64,000 nt of DNA from Eutrigla gurnardus (Eukaryota > Chordata > Actinopteri > Perciformes > Triglidae): contig OY741264.1 in the NCBI GenBank assembly GCA_963514095.1, positions 31,093,598 through 31,157,597 on the forward strand, read 5' to 3'. Numbering within the stretch: the first letter of the stretch is position 1; each line of letters starts with the position of its first letter. The notes under the pieces were generated by a model. The model did no database searches and was not told where the DNA came from. It worked only from the letters and a program-made list of their open reading frames with translations. The position numbers were made by a program, and so were the translations under genes. Below, piece after piece: positions 27,101-38,998 of this stretch.

Positions 27101-27154
27101 GATTGGTTGAATCGAATCGGACAAATTAAAATTCGGGGGTGAAAGGAGGACACT
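21196..27154. other. Gene-free stretch
   Basis: No gene is recognised. A short (TACA)n tract lies at 24,354-24,374, and a tandem 13-mer (TGCAAAGACAGAx2) near 26,899-26,925. The open frames here are short and without domain character. Confidence 0.4.
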
Positions 27155-27245
27155 TGGCGCTGGCGAGGCAGGCGGAGCGTTTGGCCCGCCGGCCGGCGCT
27201 GATGGCGGCTCTTATGGCCATGCCTGGAACCGGCCTCGCTTCCAC
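27155..27245. other. Small CpG-rich patch
   Basis: About 90 bases of very GC-rich DNA with many CpGs inside AT-rich surroundings, including the 12-bp palindrome CGCCGGCCGGCG at about 27,187-27,199. Frames stay open on both strands through it. At its right edge TTATGAG|GTATTT could act as a weak + strand donor. It may be an unrecognised exon or a regulatory patch; I see no decisive evidence for either. Confidence 0.35.
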
Positions 27246-27422
27246 CACTGCTTTTATGAGGTATTTAACATTTACAACTATTTTATATTCCATCCATGCA
27301 TATTTAATAAAGGCGCATTTCAATGCAGTGTAAAAGTGCAGAAAATCAGCCCGGTATATTAACTCAACAAAATCAAAAATATGTTTTAGTCTAACGAATA
27401 CTTAAGAACTGGGATGCCCAAG

Positions 27423-27428
<6 letters not shown>

Positions 27429-27485
<57 letters not shown>
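27429..27485. repeat. (TA)n microsatellite
   Basis: About 28 uninterrupted TA units. Confidence 0.95.
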
Positions 27486-27489
<4 letters not shown>

Positions 27490-29595
27490 TATTATTTTTT
27501 GTGCTGCAGCACAATTCCATCATTTGTATTCAGTTCAACTCAAATGATAACATCTCCTCGGTTCATATGAAACACAACCATGTATAAGTTAACTGTGTTG
27601 ACCATAGAATTGTGATCATTTAGCACAAGACATAGTGAAGACTATTTCACAGCATGGAAAAGTACCTTCTCACCCTGCTCTACTAGGTTTCCGTGCCAGA
27701 GGGAAGGAACTGAGTTCCCCATTAAGGGGACGTGGAGGACACTCCAGCACAGCTCTGGCTGGCCTGACATCCCGCCGTTATGTGGCTGTGACAGCTCCAA
27801 GTAAATTTGGGCCTCAGCCCTCCAGGGTCCCGCATAACCGAACGGCTCTGAAGGGAGGCAGGTCCCTCACGTCGCGGGGGGAGAGAAATACTTAGAGCAA
27901 GCAGCCCGGAGCAGCTGTCATGTAATTCAGCCGGCGTCAGACACGGATGGTGGCGTGTGAGCTTTCCTTCGGCCGCGCTCTTTAAGAGCGATGAGCCGTT
28001 GCAAAAGCTCTTTGTTCCAACTAAGTAGACAGAAAAAGACAAAGTCAGCAGTCTGCTGCCCGCTTCATCCAAACACTCAACTCTGCTCTTCGTTCAGCAT
28101 GCTAGCATGGTTGGATTAGCATTTACCTTTACTCTACCTGAATGATTGACTGATATGTAATACATAAATTGTTGTTATGTGCAATGTGCAAAAACTGTTA
28201 AATGGAATTATTTCAGATTGTTTATTTGTGTTGAAAACCGGACTTTCTTCGTCTGACTGTTTCACATCAAACATTTCAACCTCACGAGCATCTCTGTAGA
28301 ACGGCCCTCGCCTTCACCAGAGAATAGATTTGTAATTATGTCCTATTCAAACTATGATCACACAGTCAAGGAGACTAATGAGAATCATTAGACCACTCAT
28401 TCCTCTGAATGGTCTTCTAATAACCAAAGACCGGAGAGGATTTTTAAAGGGCCACATTCCCCGTATGCTGCAACCTCTGTTCCCCCCCTTACTCCAGCAT
28501 TTTAAAGTGTGTTTAGTAAGTGTTGCATATGACCATATTAGATGACCATATTAGATGCTGACTGCTCGTTTTGGTCACGTCGGAGACATTTACGCTCTGA
28601 TTAAATTGTTAACACACCAGTCATAATTGTTGTTTTAATGAAATCTCATATCCTGGCAATCATGCTGGTGATCATCACTACTGTAGTAGTAAGGTAGAAG
28701 CAGGAGTAAGTGGTGGTTGATCTTTTATTATATAATATATTAAAGTTGCAAACACAAGTTAATAATTAATGAATGTTTAAAATGAGATGAACCCATTGAA
28801 AACTGATGTTGACACACTGCATCATTTGCAGTTGGAAAAAGTAATACATCAAAATAATCAGCATTTTGCTGCAATAGGACCATATCACTACTTATTGTGA
28901 TGATATTGTATCATGGAGGCGACGGTGAGTCCCACTATTATTCCCTTTTTAAATGTTTCATTTGAGACCGAAATGTTGTTACCTTTTACAGCTGTGTTTT
29001 AAAAATAAAATGAGTTTGTGCTGTTCTGTAACTCACAAAGCAGCAGAAATATCATGATGACATTGTGCATCGTGATCGTCCCCCACATGAAAAGTCATGA
29101 CATGATATGTTTACCAGCCGATACAAACTCCAGCACCACCAGGCTGCTCTTCAGTGACAAGATCAGAAACGTGGTGGGAGGTTTTGGAGCAAAGAGAAGA
29201 GTTCAGTGCAGCGATGTGTCCCACTGCACCAGAGCTTCTTAATATTTCTTCACACGCATAAAAGGGAAGTTTAAAATATGCCAAGACGCCATCAGTTGCA
29301 TGTCGTCTTCTTTAAATATTCACATAATCTAGAGAATGTTAATAACTCTATACTTCAAACCTGTATGAAGGGAAATGTTGTTATTATGTATCTGTTATTT
29401 TGTCCACTCTCCTCCAGTACACTTACATTGGTTTTGATTAAAAGAATGATCTTGGAGTATTGTACTGTGTACATACTGTATACATTTGTCCATTTTTGTC
29501 TGTTTTAATATTTAATGTATGTATGATCTGTTTAGTATACAGTATCTCTTATCCCTTACTATTGTTGTTTAATCAAAATTAATTCATTAATTAAA

Positions 29596-29598
<3 letters not shown>
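27486..29598. other. Gene-free stretch
   Basis: A GC-richer part at 27,650-28,060 gives open frames on both strands but no recognisable protein. A tandem duplication of a 13-mer (ATGACCATATTAG) lies at 28,529-28,554. Confidence 0.4.
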
Positions 29599-29635
<37 letters not shown>

Positions 29636-29636
29636 T
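29599..29636. repeat. (TA)n(CA)n microsatellite
   Basis: About 15 TA units running into three or four CA units. Confidence 0.9.
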
Positions 29637-29715
29637 ACAAGTACATAAAATGTGCTAATGGTTAAAGTGGCACCCTGAAATTTACAACTGACACTTGCAA
29701 GTAGAACCAGATGTA

Positions 29716-29960
29716 TAATATATTAATTATAACTTTATTTGCAAATCACGTTTCATGCAAAGCCCAAAGTGCTTACCAAAACAGCTTAACATAACAAAAA
29801 AACTGAACAATGCCGTAACGTTTTCCTGACTTGCAATAACAAACAGACTAATATATACATAACATATGTTTAATTGGTACAAAGAGAGACGCGTTTTCAG
29901 CTAGTGGTGCACAAAAACCATCATAAAACTCCAACTAAAGCAAATGAATTGCATTCTGAG
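29716..29960 (-). repeat. Dispersed LINE/SINE-like remnant, reverse orientation
   Basis: ACTTTATTTGCAAATCACGT and then GCAAAGCCCAAAGTGCTTAC read on the minus strand as ...GTAAGCACTTTGGGC...AAATAAAGT, a typical 3' end of fish LINE-derived repeats. Further along, AAAGAGAGACGCGTTTTCAG and GGTGCACAAAAACCA also match a fish repeat I recognise but cannot name. No frame is intact. Confidence 0.5.
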
Positions 29961-32900
29961 ATGCAATAAAACCAGAATTGAAGAAACACAGGATTCCTTT
30001 CATACTCTCTCATGTAAGGCAAGGTCACGGGAAATGGTGCGTGACTGCCAAGCACTGGAAGGTGGACATGGTTCACAGCTTACACAATTATACACACTTT
30101 GAACACAATCATCTCCGCGCTCACTGGCATTCTTCCTAATTCTGGGGACAGGTGTTCTCTTTCTTCTGCACATCCCCTCGCTGCAGCAGGAAGGGAAGCA
30201 ACGTCTTCAGCAGATATGTCATGCTCAAGAAGCGCACGCATACGCTGTTCTTTGACATGCTCCCAGCGCAGTCAGCACCGAGACAGGAGAAGCTGTCGGT
30301 TTTCTCTTTTCTGAGCCTTATTCACAGAGGAAAACTGGAAATATGTCCAGCTTTATGTTTTAATATAATGTTGGACGTGTTTCTGTGTCCGGCTGTGCTG
30401 CCAGTGGGTTTCAAATCCTGACTAATGATAACGCTGCTGCTGCGATGAGTGGGCGATAAATAATGTAAATGTCAAATTATGTTTGGCATAATTATAACGT
30501 GGGTTCAAACTGTAATGAGTTGTAGACAATAGCAATAACTATTCTGGTTCTGTTTGACTCCAGGCTTACATTATTCACAAGAAGCATCAACATGCCGGAG
30601 AGATTGTCTAAAAAAGGTATTAATACAGAAAGAAATACAGAAATACTTATTGGATTCTACACGTGCCATTGCGGCTCTGATCCACATGGTGGTGCTCTTT
30701 TATTAATTTTGGCAAACAAGAGAAGTACCCTCTCAATAATTGTACCCTCCAGATTTTTTTATTTGCTTTGTAGATTTAGATTGTTTGGCTCAGAAGATGT
30801 GGTGTTAAAGTCATTGTTTGGACTATTTAAATGCAGCTCTGTTCACATTTACACTTGCACTGGTGTAAGCAGACCGTTCACAGCATAGAGAAGTGAAACT
30901 TATTTTAAAAATACCTAATATTCAAAATGTAAACCAACGATGTACCGATGTGCATTCACATAGCATCAAATAAGGGATTTGGGTTGCAAATCTAAATTGT
31001 TAATCTATCTCCAAGAAGATAAATAAGCACCGTCCATATCATTTGGACAAATTAAATGTGCCTGTGCTGATGGGCAATATGAGTCACTGCGTATTTCATA
31101 ATGACTCGGTGAGTCACAGTATCTTTCATTATGATGATGAATTAAAGATAAGCTAAGAAAATAAAAGCAGAATTCACATGTTTTGCACGTGTGTGCTGTC
31201 GAGTCTATTCAGAGGTGCTCATTTTGTTACCTGCTTCTAACTACTAATAGATTTCCGAGGAACCAAATAATTGAGGAAAAAAAACATGACAAAAAAGGAG
31301 AAACAAATAAACTGGGAGGTAAATGTGTGTGTGTGCCACTGTCGACCGTAACGACCACCATAAATATTCTGTTTACCCTCACCCGTCACCGGCTGCCATT
31401 ATGAATCTGAATCTAATGTATTCAGGGTCATATTCCCTCACCATGCTCTGGAGCTTTTAGTCGTCTCCCACATCACTTTATCGTCCTGGAAACCCATCCA
31501 GTTTGTGTCGCTGCAGCCGAGGTAAGAGACAAAACTCACAGTTCAGAAAACATCAAGGTGTTGAGACACCATTTGGATGAGTAGAATAGGGCCTGAATAC
31601 AACCTAGAAAGGACCCAATACAACTTTTTGATGCACTTTGCCAATCGTCGACGAGCCACATTGGCCGATGCAGGTCGTTTTTGTTGATGTTGTGTCATAG
31701 CAGATGGTATACAAGGCTCCAGACTACTTTTTTTCATCATTGTGCCAAAAAAGAATGTATTTAAACCGTCCCGGATGCAGTGTAAAGTGTCAAATATTCA
31801 AAATGTCCTCCAAGGTGCTAAATCTGGCATTCACAGTTAAAAAAAAAAGTATTATAAGCTGCTAGAGCTATTGTTAGGACGTTAAACAGTTGATAATTCC
31901 CTGTCTAATATCTAGTGTGTATTGCTGTGAAGACATTTCCTACTTTATTCACTCAATTATTGGATTTTCTCGCCAGAAAACCTATGTTTTAAAAGAAGGC
32001 ATCACAATGTAACTCATGTGGGATTAGCCGTTAGCTAATCTGAGGGAGCGTTAGCAGCGGCAAAAACAACTGCAGCAACTTCACAATTTATTCCAAACTA
32101 AAATAATACCATGTCAGTCACAATCACTGTTTGCACTGAACCGAGGTGTGAGCTAATGAAAGATTTACTGCCAGGGTCTTTGTGACAACTCTCATCAAAT
32201 ATACATTTTTACGGGTTCTTCTGGGGACAAATGTATCCAAGCTGTCTCCTCTTGGAACAATCCTACGCTGCCTTTTCCAGACACAACGGACCGTGAACGT
32301 TTAATTGAAACGGTCTTATCCATCCGGTCCGTCCATACTTTACACTTCGGGGGGACACTTTAATGATCAATGCTTTGTGTAACTGTCTTGAGATACAAGT
32401 AATTAAACGGAGACGAAAAACATTAGACCCATTACTCAATGCAAATCAGGCTGCCAATCACCCCTCGTCTTTTTTTTCCCATCCAGCTGCATCGTTGCCA
32501 TCCTTCACACATTCTTAGTCACCATCTGTCAAAAACTAAATAATTGAGCATTTATCTACCGCTGTTAATCATTTGCTTTACTGACAACCTCGTTTGAAGG
32601 CTGTCCTTGTGGGTTGATATCTGCACTTCGACACTAACAATCGACCACGGACAAAAAAAAAAAACAACTAACTGAAAAGGTCTTGGTTGCTAAATTTATG
32701 TCTTGTCTAGGGTGGATTGTAAGAACTCTGTGATCCACTTCACACTGACTACTGTACCCCCCCTCTTTCTCTTGGGCTCACACCGCTCACCTACTTTACA
32801 GCTCGGCACTGAAGTGTTGGTACATGATGAGTGATTGCGTTTCTCCTGGATTTGCACTAATTAGACAGTCTCTTGACTTTGTAATTCATGTCAACCAGTG

Positions 32901-34730
32901 TTGACGCGATCAGCTGTTAGATTTGACCTTGAATCTCTAATTGCGCTGTGCAACAACAACACATTCTCACCCACATGTAAGGATCAGTGGTCCTAAGCTT
33001 CAAACTACGATGCTCAACATTCCCCTGCAGCCACATATCTATTTAAATTTGAGTTTCAATTCAGTTCTCATGAACCCAAACGCAGCCTAATGCCAGAACC
33101 GGACCCCCATAAAACAAACCCGCAGCTCGAAGACGCTACAAGAATTGGAGAAGATTTGACAGGAGATGAGATACACGGAGCCCCGTTGAGTGTCTTAAAA
33201 AAAAACAGCAAGTTCTTGAAATCATTTTTTTTTTACACGCTGGAAGGCAGTGAATAGAGCCCAGTACAGGAGAAAGATCTCTTTTGGGGCCCAGGGAGAA
33301 TGTTCACAGCAGCAATTCTGGACAATTTGGTGCAGAAGGGAAAATTAATAACAAGAACATTTAATAGCAAGTGGCAAACTCTGTAGCTGAAAAATGAAGC
33401 CGACACAGAAAAACGACTGTTTTTTGAATGTTCAAAAGCGAAGTCAATCCCTGCAGACCCGCATGTTGCAGCAGAGAGAAACTGTTTTCGGTCTCTCTTT
33501 GGTAGCTAATGGCCTTGTTCCTTATATTAAGGCTAAAGGTCGCTAAACAAGTACACTACAAACAAGTACATAACAAAGAAGCCTAAGAAAGATGGATGCC
33601 AATGAATGAGACATTTAATGTGAATTAAGGATTCACCTTGATAACCAGGCTAGCTCTCTCGCATCAGTTTCTAACTTAGCGTTTATGCTAACAATACCTG
33701 CCCATACCATTCCTCTTGTCCAAATATGGTCATTTCTGGTTCCAAAAAATACGTCCAAAATACTAAACTGGAGGATATAGCGTGGTCCACAAACCAGCGG
33801 GTGACGTCCCCTCTTGTTAATAGCCAATAAAGGGATTAATAAGAACTAACTACTGGCCTAATTTCCTCATCAAAGCTAGGATTGCGTCAAAGTTTTTGGC
33901 AAATGGTTTGACAAGGTTTTAGATGATGGAGTCGTGCTCGGCCAAATATGACAAACTCAACACTCGCTCTCATTAAGCCCGAGAAACAAGTCTTTGATGT
34001 TTCAGTTCCTTCAGTCAATATTAGAGGAAAATAAAACTCATGCAGCCTCTAGTGAGTTTGTGTTTGTATCTTTTCCTGGATGCATCTTGCGTGTACATCC
34101 GTACTTTATTCCTCTGTATTCACAAAAACAAACAAACAAACAAAAGAAAAAAATGGATTCAGAGCTATGCAAACAGAATCTCATTCATTTGTTATGGCCG
34201 TATGCATTTTAACTTTTGTGTTTTCTAAAGATCTACGTTTAACTTGTGTGCTACCTTTCAATTGTGTCATCTTGACCTATTTTCCAGCGATTGGTATAAA
34301 ATTATAAACTTTGCAGCAGTGAATGTCAGTTCTATTAAGAGCAGGTGACCTGAAAAAACCCTCCTTTCTCCCAATTGCAATCTGTTACCAAGGCCCAGCT
34401 ATTATAGCCACTAGGACTCAACAGTGCACTGAAAATAAATCGGGGAGTGTATCTTTGAACGACTCGTGTCATGGAAGAGGTGGCTGAGAGGTGAAAGGAG
34501 CCTGCCGGGTTATAGCTTCAAGGTGGGCCAGAGACTTCCCCACTTAACCGATCATAAATTCGTAATGTGCAGCACTGGCAAGTGTCCACGAGTAGCACGG
34601 CACCTCTACCAAATTAAAAGCATCTTTATACACATTCCGTGCTCGCAGTAATAAAACGCTTGGATTTAGAGGATGCCATACTGTCAACATTGTATTAGAT
34701 GAGAGAGCAGCATATATATGTCAGGCCTAC
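29961..34730. other. Gene-free stretch
   Basis: No gene is recognised. The 98-codon + frame at 30,592-30,888 has no domain features and no splice context that I trust. An (AAAC)n run lies near 34,125-34,143. Confidence 0.4.
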
Positions 34731-34903
34731 GGTTGCTACATGGTTGCTACATGGTTGCTACATGGTTGCTACGCAGTTGCTACATGGTTGCTACATGGTT
34801 GCTACATGGTTGCTACATGGTTGCTACGCAGTTGCTACATGGTTGCTACATGGTTGCTACGCAGTTGCTACATGGTTGCTATGTGGTTGCTACGCGGTTG
34901 CTT
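34731..34903. repeat. 11-bp minisatellite, 15.7 copies, with higher-order pattern
   Basis: The unit is GGTTGCTACAT. Most copies are exact; the variants are GGTTGCTACGC (copies 4, 9, 12, 15), AGTTGCTACAT (copies 5, 10, 13) and GGTTGCTATGT (copy 14). An AGTT copy always follows a CGC copy, except at the end of the array, which shows duplication of multi-unit blocks. Because 11 is not a multiple of three, an open frame yields an 11-residue periodic peptide (for example WLLHGCYMVAT), which explains the two spurious 74- and 76-codon frames. Confidence 0.97.
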
Positions 34904-37189
34904 CTGATGTCTCCAAACATTAAAGTAGTGTGGCTCGTTCTGCAGTAAGATCAATACTCTGCATATTCAGAGTTTTGAAGTGGATGTCTTTTTCCTCCTT
35001 TTCCACAAAATTGAAAGCACAAGTCTGCACTATGGCAACCTTAGCCATTGTCACGGTTACTCCCCTGCCTAAAAGCTTTTTTGTGTGATTTTAATTAATT
35101 TGAGTCTTGGAAAAAAAAGCACACAAAGCACTCAACCGGGGTTATGTTGAACGAAATAGTCTTCTTTAAGTATCATTAGCTGGTGAGGATGCTGACTTTT
35201 TTTAAATTCAGCTTTCGCCTCACTTTCTTTAGCGCAATTTCATGTATGTAGCCATTAATGTTGGGGAAGGCCGTTTATTTCTTGTCATTATTTGGCAAGA
35301 TCACATCATGACCTTTGAGCATATTATAATTCAAGTGGCACCCAAGGGTGTGTAGGAAAGTGGCTTTTCCTGAAGGATATTCAGCCTTTCACCATCTGAA
35401 GTGACTTGCACGTGCATTAGTATTCACACAACAGTGAACAGGAACGTCCTCTATCTGTTTTGACCTGTGTTTGGTCAGTTTCCCGGAACAAGCTCCTTTT
35501 ACTAGAAGCCAGAGTCTAGTTCTCACTCTGACCACTTACCCGTTTTAAGAGCTTTTTTAAGACCCTTTCACAAAATGATTGGATTTAAAACAAATCAGCT
35601 ACATAAACATGGATTAGCCACCTGACTGATAATACAGATAAACTCTTTTAATAAGTCCTATTTATTAAGGACAGCAAACATCCAGAGTGTTAAGTGAGCC
35701 ACCATTATCACAGCTGACTGCATATGAACAAAAAGGTTGAGAAACAGTAACTTAGCCAATTAGCCAATGGTCAGTCTTTAATATTTCAAACCATTAGGTG
35801 TAATATATATTTTATAGGCCATCAACAGCTGCATGCATGTATTCTTTGGGATTTATTGATGTGGGGGGCGAAGAGTCTGCCGAGCCACAGACAGACACTA
35901 ATGCACATGCAAGTTAGTGGAAAGCAATAGCAACATTTTTTGGCACGAGAGGCTTTTAAAAGAAGAATGGCCGGGCTGCCAAGTTAGCAGCAGAAGCAGC
36001 CGGCCCACTTCAGCAAAGTAAATCTGTGCTGGTTGCTATTGGAAAAAAATATGGTGATTCCATATGCACGGATGAGTAACGGGAATAGAGTGCTTGCATT
36101 TTAATTAAGAAAGCCTTCGCTCTCAAATCAAACATTGACATAGTTTGGTATTGAATTCTGCAACGTCACAATGCAAACACAATAGATTTTTTTTTTCTGT
36201 CCACAGGAAGAAATCCAGCCACAAATCATCAGAGTCACATGGTTTCCCTGGCCCTCATCTGCTAACACACAACTAGGGGAATTCATGGCGCCATTGAATA
36301 TAAATGAAGATGTCATGAATCAGCTGTCCAATCTTTTCTAAGTGGCCTTAGTGGGCACAGCACCATTCAAAATGTAGAAAAAAAGAAAAAGACCAGATGA
36401 ATTCCTCCTGCTCCATGTCGAGCGGTTCTTATCCTCGGCGTCGTTCATTCAAATTTGACTCGCTCACATTTCATCTGGTTTTATTTCTTACATGAGGCAT
36501 AACTCATCTCTTTTAGATTAGCTTCTAGTTGGCGAAATGAGCCATAAATATATTTTATGTTGTATTGGTGTGGAGTGCTTCCCCTTTTCCAAGTGCCGGA
36601 ATAATTCTTTTCCCTCCATGTGTTTTATTGTACAGCAGAGATGTGCCCGCCATCGGCTGCCTTCAACTCTGTGTACCGCTCCTTTGTCTTACAGATTTAG
36701 TACAACAGCATTTAAAGAAGGTGCGTGTCAAAAGAAAAGGAATGAAAATGAAATTAAAATCCATTTTTTATTGATTTTTTTTTTTTTAAATCAGATGTAT
36801 AAAATAAAATAGAAATGTCTTTTTCTAAGCCTTACACCATTTGTCACACTGCTCATTCGGTGTCCAGGAGCCCTTCATGTCCACCGCCACTCCACTAAAT
36901 CCTCAGCCCTCTAATCTCCCATAAACACTCCCTGACTGTGGAGCTTCCTTGGCATCGCCAGCATGCGTGTTCAAGCCCCACATACCCCATTAGCACCGTT
37001 AAGCCTCTGCTCCTCAACCCCCAGCCCCAAACACACACTCCTCCCCGCAAAAGGTGAGTTTGTGTGATGAAAACCTCACGTTGCATTATGGGTGCTGTTA
37101 ATCCTCAACTCCTGGAAGAAATCTCCCCAACAGAAAGTGCTTATCCTCCCCTATCCGCCGCCGTCTTAAGTTTGCTCATCGTTGCCAGC
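34904..37189. other. Gene-free stretch upstream of the putative lingo1 5' exon
   Basis: Only T-runs (36,186-36,195 and 36,776-36,787) stand out. No gene is recognised. Confidence 0.4.
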
Positions 37190-37650
37190 AAAGGTTTGCA
37201 TCTTGCAGAAATTGAATTCCATTTGCTCTCGATCCCTGTTGTTTCATTACTCCCTCCTCCCCTTCATCACCTCCCCACACTTTTTTATGCTAATCTTTAT
37301 TCCCCTGCTTTATTTGGATACTTATACTTCCCCCTCTCTCACCTCTTTCCTCCCTCACCACACACACACTGCTCTAATTGTTTTCCCTCTCTCACACGGC
37401 GGCCTGTATTCCAGTTAACCACATCATCCCGATGCCTCCATAAATAGGGAAACTACAGTAAACAAAAAAATCAGAGGGGGGGATGCTGCGGGTGCAATCA
37501 GAGAACATTTCTCTCGGTTTTCTTTTCAACTCCCCTTTCGCTGCCTGAGCTCTGAGCCTCCCGTTCTCCCAGCACACTGCAGCTCCTCCTTCCACCTCTC
37601 TCATCAGCTGCCCCTCCCTCTTCCCCTCTCCTCTCCGCTGCCTCTCCGCT
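37190..37650 (+). promoter_or_regulatory. lingo1: Pyrimidine-rich region before the putative lingo1 5' exon
   Basis: The + strand is strongly C/T-rich for over 400 bases. It contains a TATA-like CCATAAATAGG at 37,438-37,448 and ends in a polypyrimidine tract and CTAG (37,649-37,652). Two readings are possible: a promoter with transcription starting about 37,470, or a 3' splice site at 37,652 for an internal 5' exon. The sequence does not decide between them. Confidence 0.3.
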
Positions 37651-37659
37651 AGGTGCAGC

Positions 37660-37821
37660 ATGTATGTGAGCGCGTGTGAGCCAGCAGAGCCGCCTGTGTG
37701 TTTACATGTCAGCCTATCAGTGCTGCCGGATTTAGCGCATCTGGAGAGGACGAAGGCATTTCTCAAATGCCCCACAGACAAGGGATTCTCAACGCTGCTC
37801 ACATCCCTCTTTCCCATTTGA
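37660..37821 (+). CDS. Upstream ORF in the putative lingo1 leader (53 codons)
   Basis: ATG at 37,660 with A at -3 opens 53 codons to TGA at 37,819-37,821. A start-stop element (ATGTGA at 37,664-37,669) lies inside it in another frame. It has no recognisable domain. If the exon is in the mRNA it would act as a translational brake rather than code for a known product. Confidence 0.25.
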   Translation: MYVSACEPAEPPVCLHVSLSVLPDLAHLERTKAFLKCPTDKGFSTLLTSLFPI

Positions 37822-37891
37822 AACGAGCCTGTCTTGAGTCCTCCATCCCTGTCTCCATGCTTTCGGGGGCATTTTGAATTTCCTTGGCAAC

Positions 37892-37924
37892 ATGGAGCTG
37901 CCTGAATTAGAATTCTCTGCATGA
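37892..37924 (+). CDS. 10-codon upstream ORF overlapping the putative upstream start codon
   Basis: ATG at 37,892 sits in a strong context (A at -3, G at +4) and encodes MELPELEFSA. Its stop TGA (37,922-37,924) overlaps the candidate lingo1 upstream ATG (37,921) as ATGA. The latter has a weak context (T at -3), so scanning ribosomes would mostly meet the small frame first. Confidence 0.3.
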   Translation: MELPELEFSA

Positions 37925-38696
37925 CAGTCCTGGTAAGTATTCTGTCTCTATGGTGGGCTTTGAGCACTGAGACCCTGGATCAGATTTATTATGGTGCAGT
38001 GTTGGGGCCAGGGGATCGCCAGGGAGGGAATTAATGTCAGGAATAAAACTGTGTGTTGTAAGCAAATGGATGGGATGGAAAGAAGGGGGGAATTATTCAC
38101 TGAGGAGGGCTCCAGATCTTATTTGTGCTTTGTCATTCAGATGGCTTTCATTTTTGCTGTGTGCTAGGCAATCTGGGCTTGATGATGTGTGCAGTGTAAC
38201 ATCTGAATGTACAGTGTTGTAGCTCGGAATATTTGCTCATGGTGTGTACATATGCAAGTACAAGTACACACGTTATACACACACCTTTGTCCTGCCTCTC
38301 CATATCACAGCTAAAGGTGTGAGGCTGAGCAGGAGGGAGTCTGTTCTGTGTTTCTCCCCGAGTGCCAGGGTGCTTGTCGTTGCTTCCTAATCCGCCCTCA
38401 TTAACATTCATGTTCCTTCAAAATGCCAGTAAACTCCTCTAGACTCGCACTTATTCAGCTTAAGCAGGCTCTTGTTTTCTTTTACTCTGTGGGTTATTTC
38501 CAGTGGGTCTAAGAGGGAGCCTATGCAGGTATTTGCCACAGGTTAAGATTGATGGGGTTGGCAGTGATGGTGATGGGGGAGGCTGGGCGTTTGGGGAACG
38601 ATGCCCAATGGTAATTTATGCAAGGCACCTAAACGATCTCTCATCGTTTAATTTGTATCGCTCGCATTGTTATAATCACGTCTGGAACGCTTCAGC

Positions 38697-38714
38697 AGAC
38701 GGACGGACGGACGG
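38697..38714. repeat. (GGAC)n short microsatellite
   Basis: About four GGAC units. Confidence 0.8.
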
Positions 38715-38882
38715 GGATGAGTGGACTCTTCCTCTCTGGCGCTGACACCCTCTGAAAGCCCAGACCCCCTGACAGCCTCTGAGTGAAGGGTCTGCTCTTC
38801 ACGTCAGGGCTTTATGAGCGAGACAAAGCTCTTAATTGGCGCCCTGTAATCAGGTGACAGCAGCTGATTGGAATCTTTTCTC

Positions 38883-38896
38883 GCGTGCGCGTGTGT

Positions 38897-38943
<47 letters not shown>

Positions 38944-38998
38944 TGTGTGTGTGTGTGTGTGCGTGTGCGCGTGTGTGTGTGTGTGTGTGTGTGTGTGT
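38883..38998. repeat. (GT)n microsatellite with GC interruptions
   Basis: About 116 bases of GT/GC dinucleotides, with CGCGTGCGC-type interruptions that favour Z-DNA. It produces spurious His-Thr and Val-Cys frames. Confidence 0.95.

Larger units (their letters stand above)
37653..37932 (+). other. lingo1: Putative lingo1 5' exon, mostly UTR, ending in four coding codons
   Basis: The segment ends at GTCCTG|GTAAGTAT (37,932|37,933), a consensus splice donor. The last 12 bases, ATG ACA GTC CTG, form a frame that closes exactly at the donor in phase 0. The lingo1 coding exon has an acceptor at 51,466 whose first codons read GTA AGC AGT AGG ATG, also in phase 0 with the 615-residue frame. Joined, the N-terminus would be MTVL-VSSR-MVSAE. 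Mammalian LINGO1 has an annotated longer isoform with a few residues before the inner methionine (MQVSKRM), and VSSRM lines up with VSKRM. The exon's left edge (here 37,653) is a guess based on the CTAG acceptor-like site. Whether it is used needs RNA evidence. Confidence 0.5.

Noticed and set aside
34731..34903. CRISPR-like repeat array
   Set aside because: The 11-bp units are directly adjacent with no spacers, and the genome is eukaryotic.
34699..34948. Periodic 11-residue-repeat proteins
   Set aside because: Translation of the 11-bp minisatellite; no start context, signal or flanking coding sequence.
37438..37448. CArG box for SRF (CCATAAATAGG)
   Set aside because: One base too long for CC(A/T)6GG; kept only as a TATA-like motif.
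37392..37967. 191-codon minus-strand open frame, the second longest in the window
   Set aside because: It lies antisense to the pyrimidine-rich region and putative lingo1 5' exon; composition bias removes stops, and no domain or protein-like pattern is seen.
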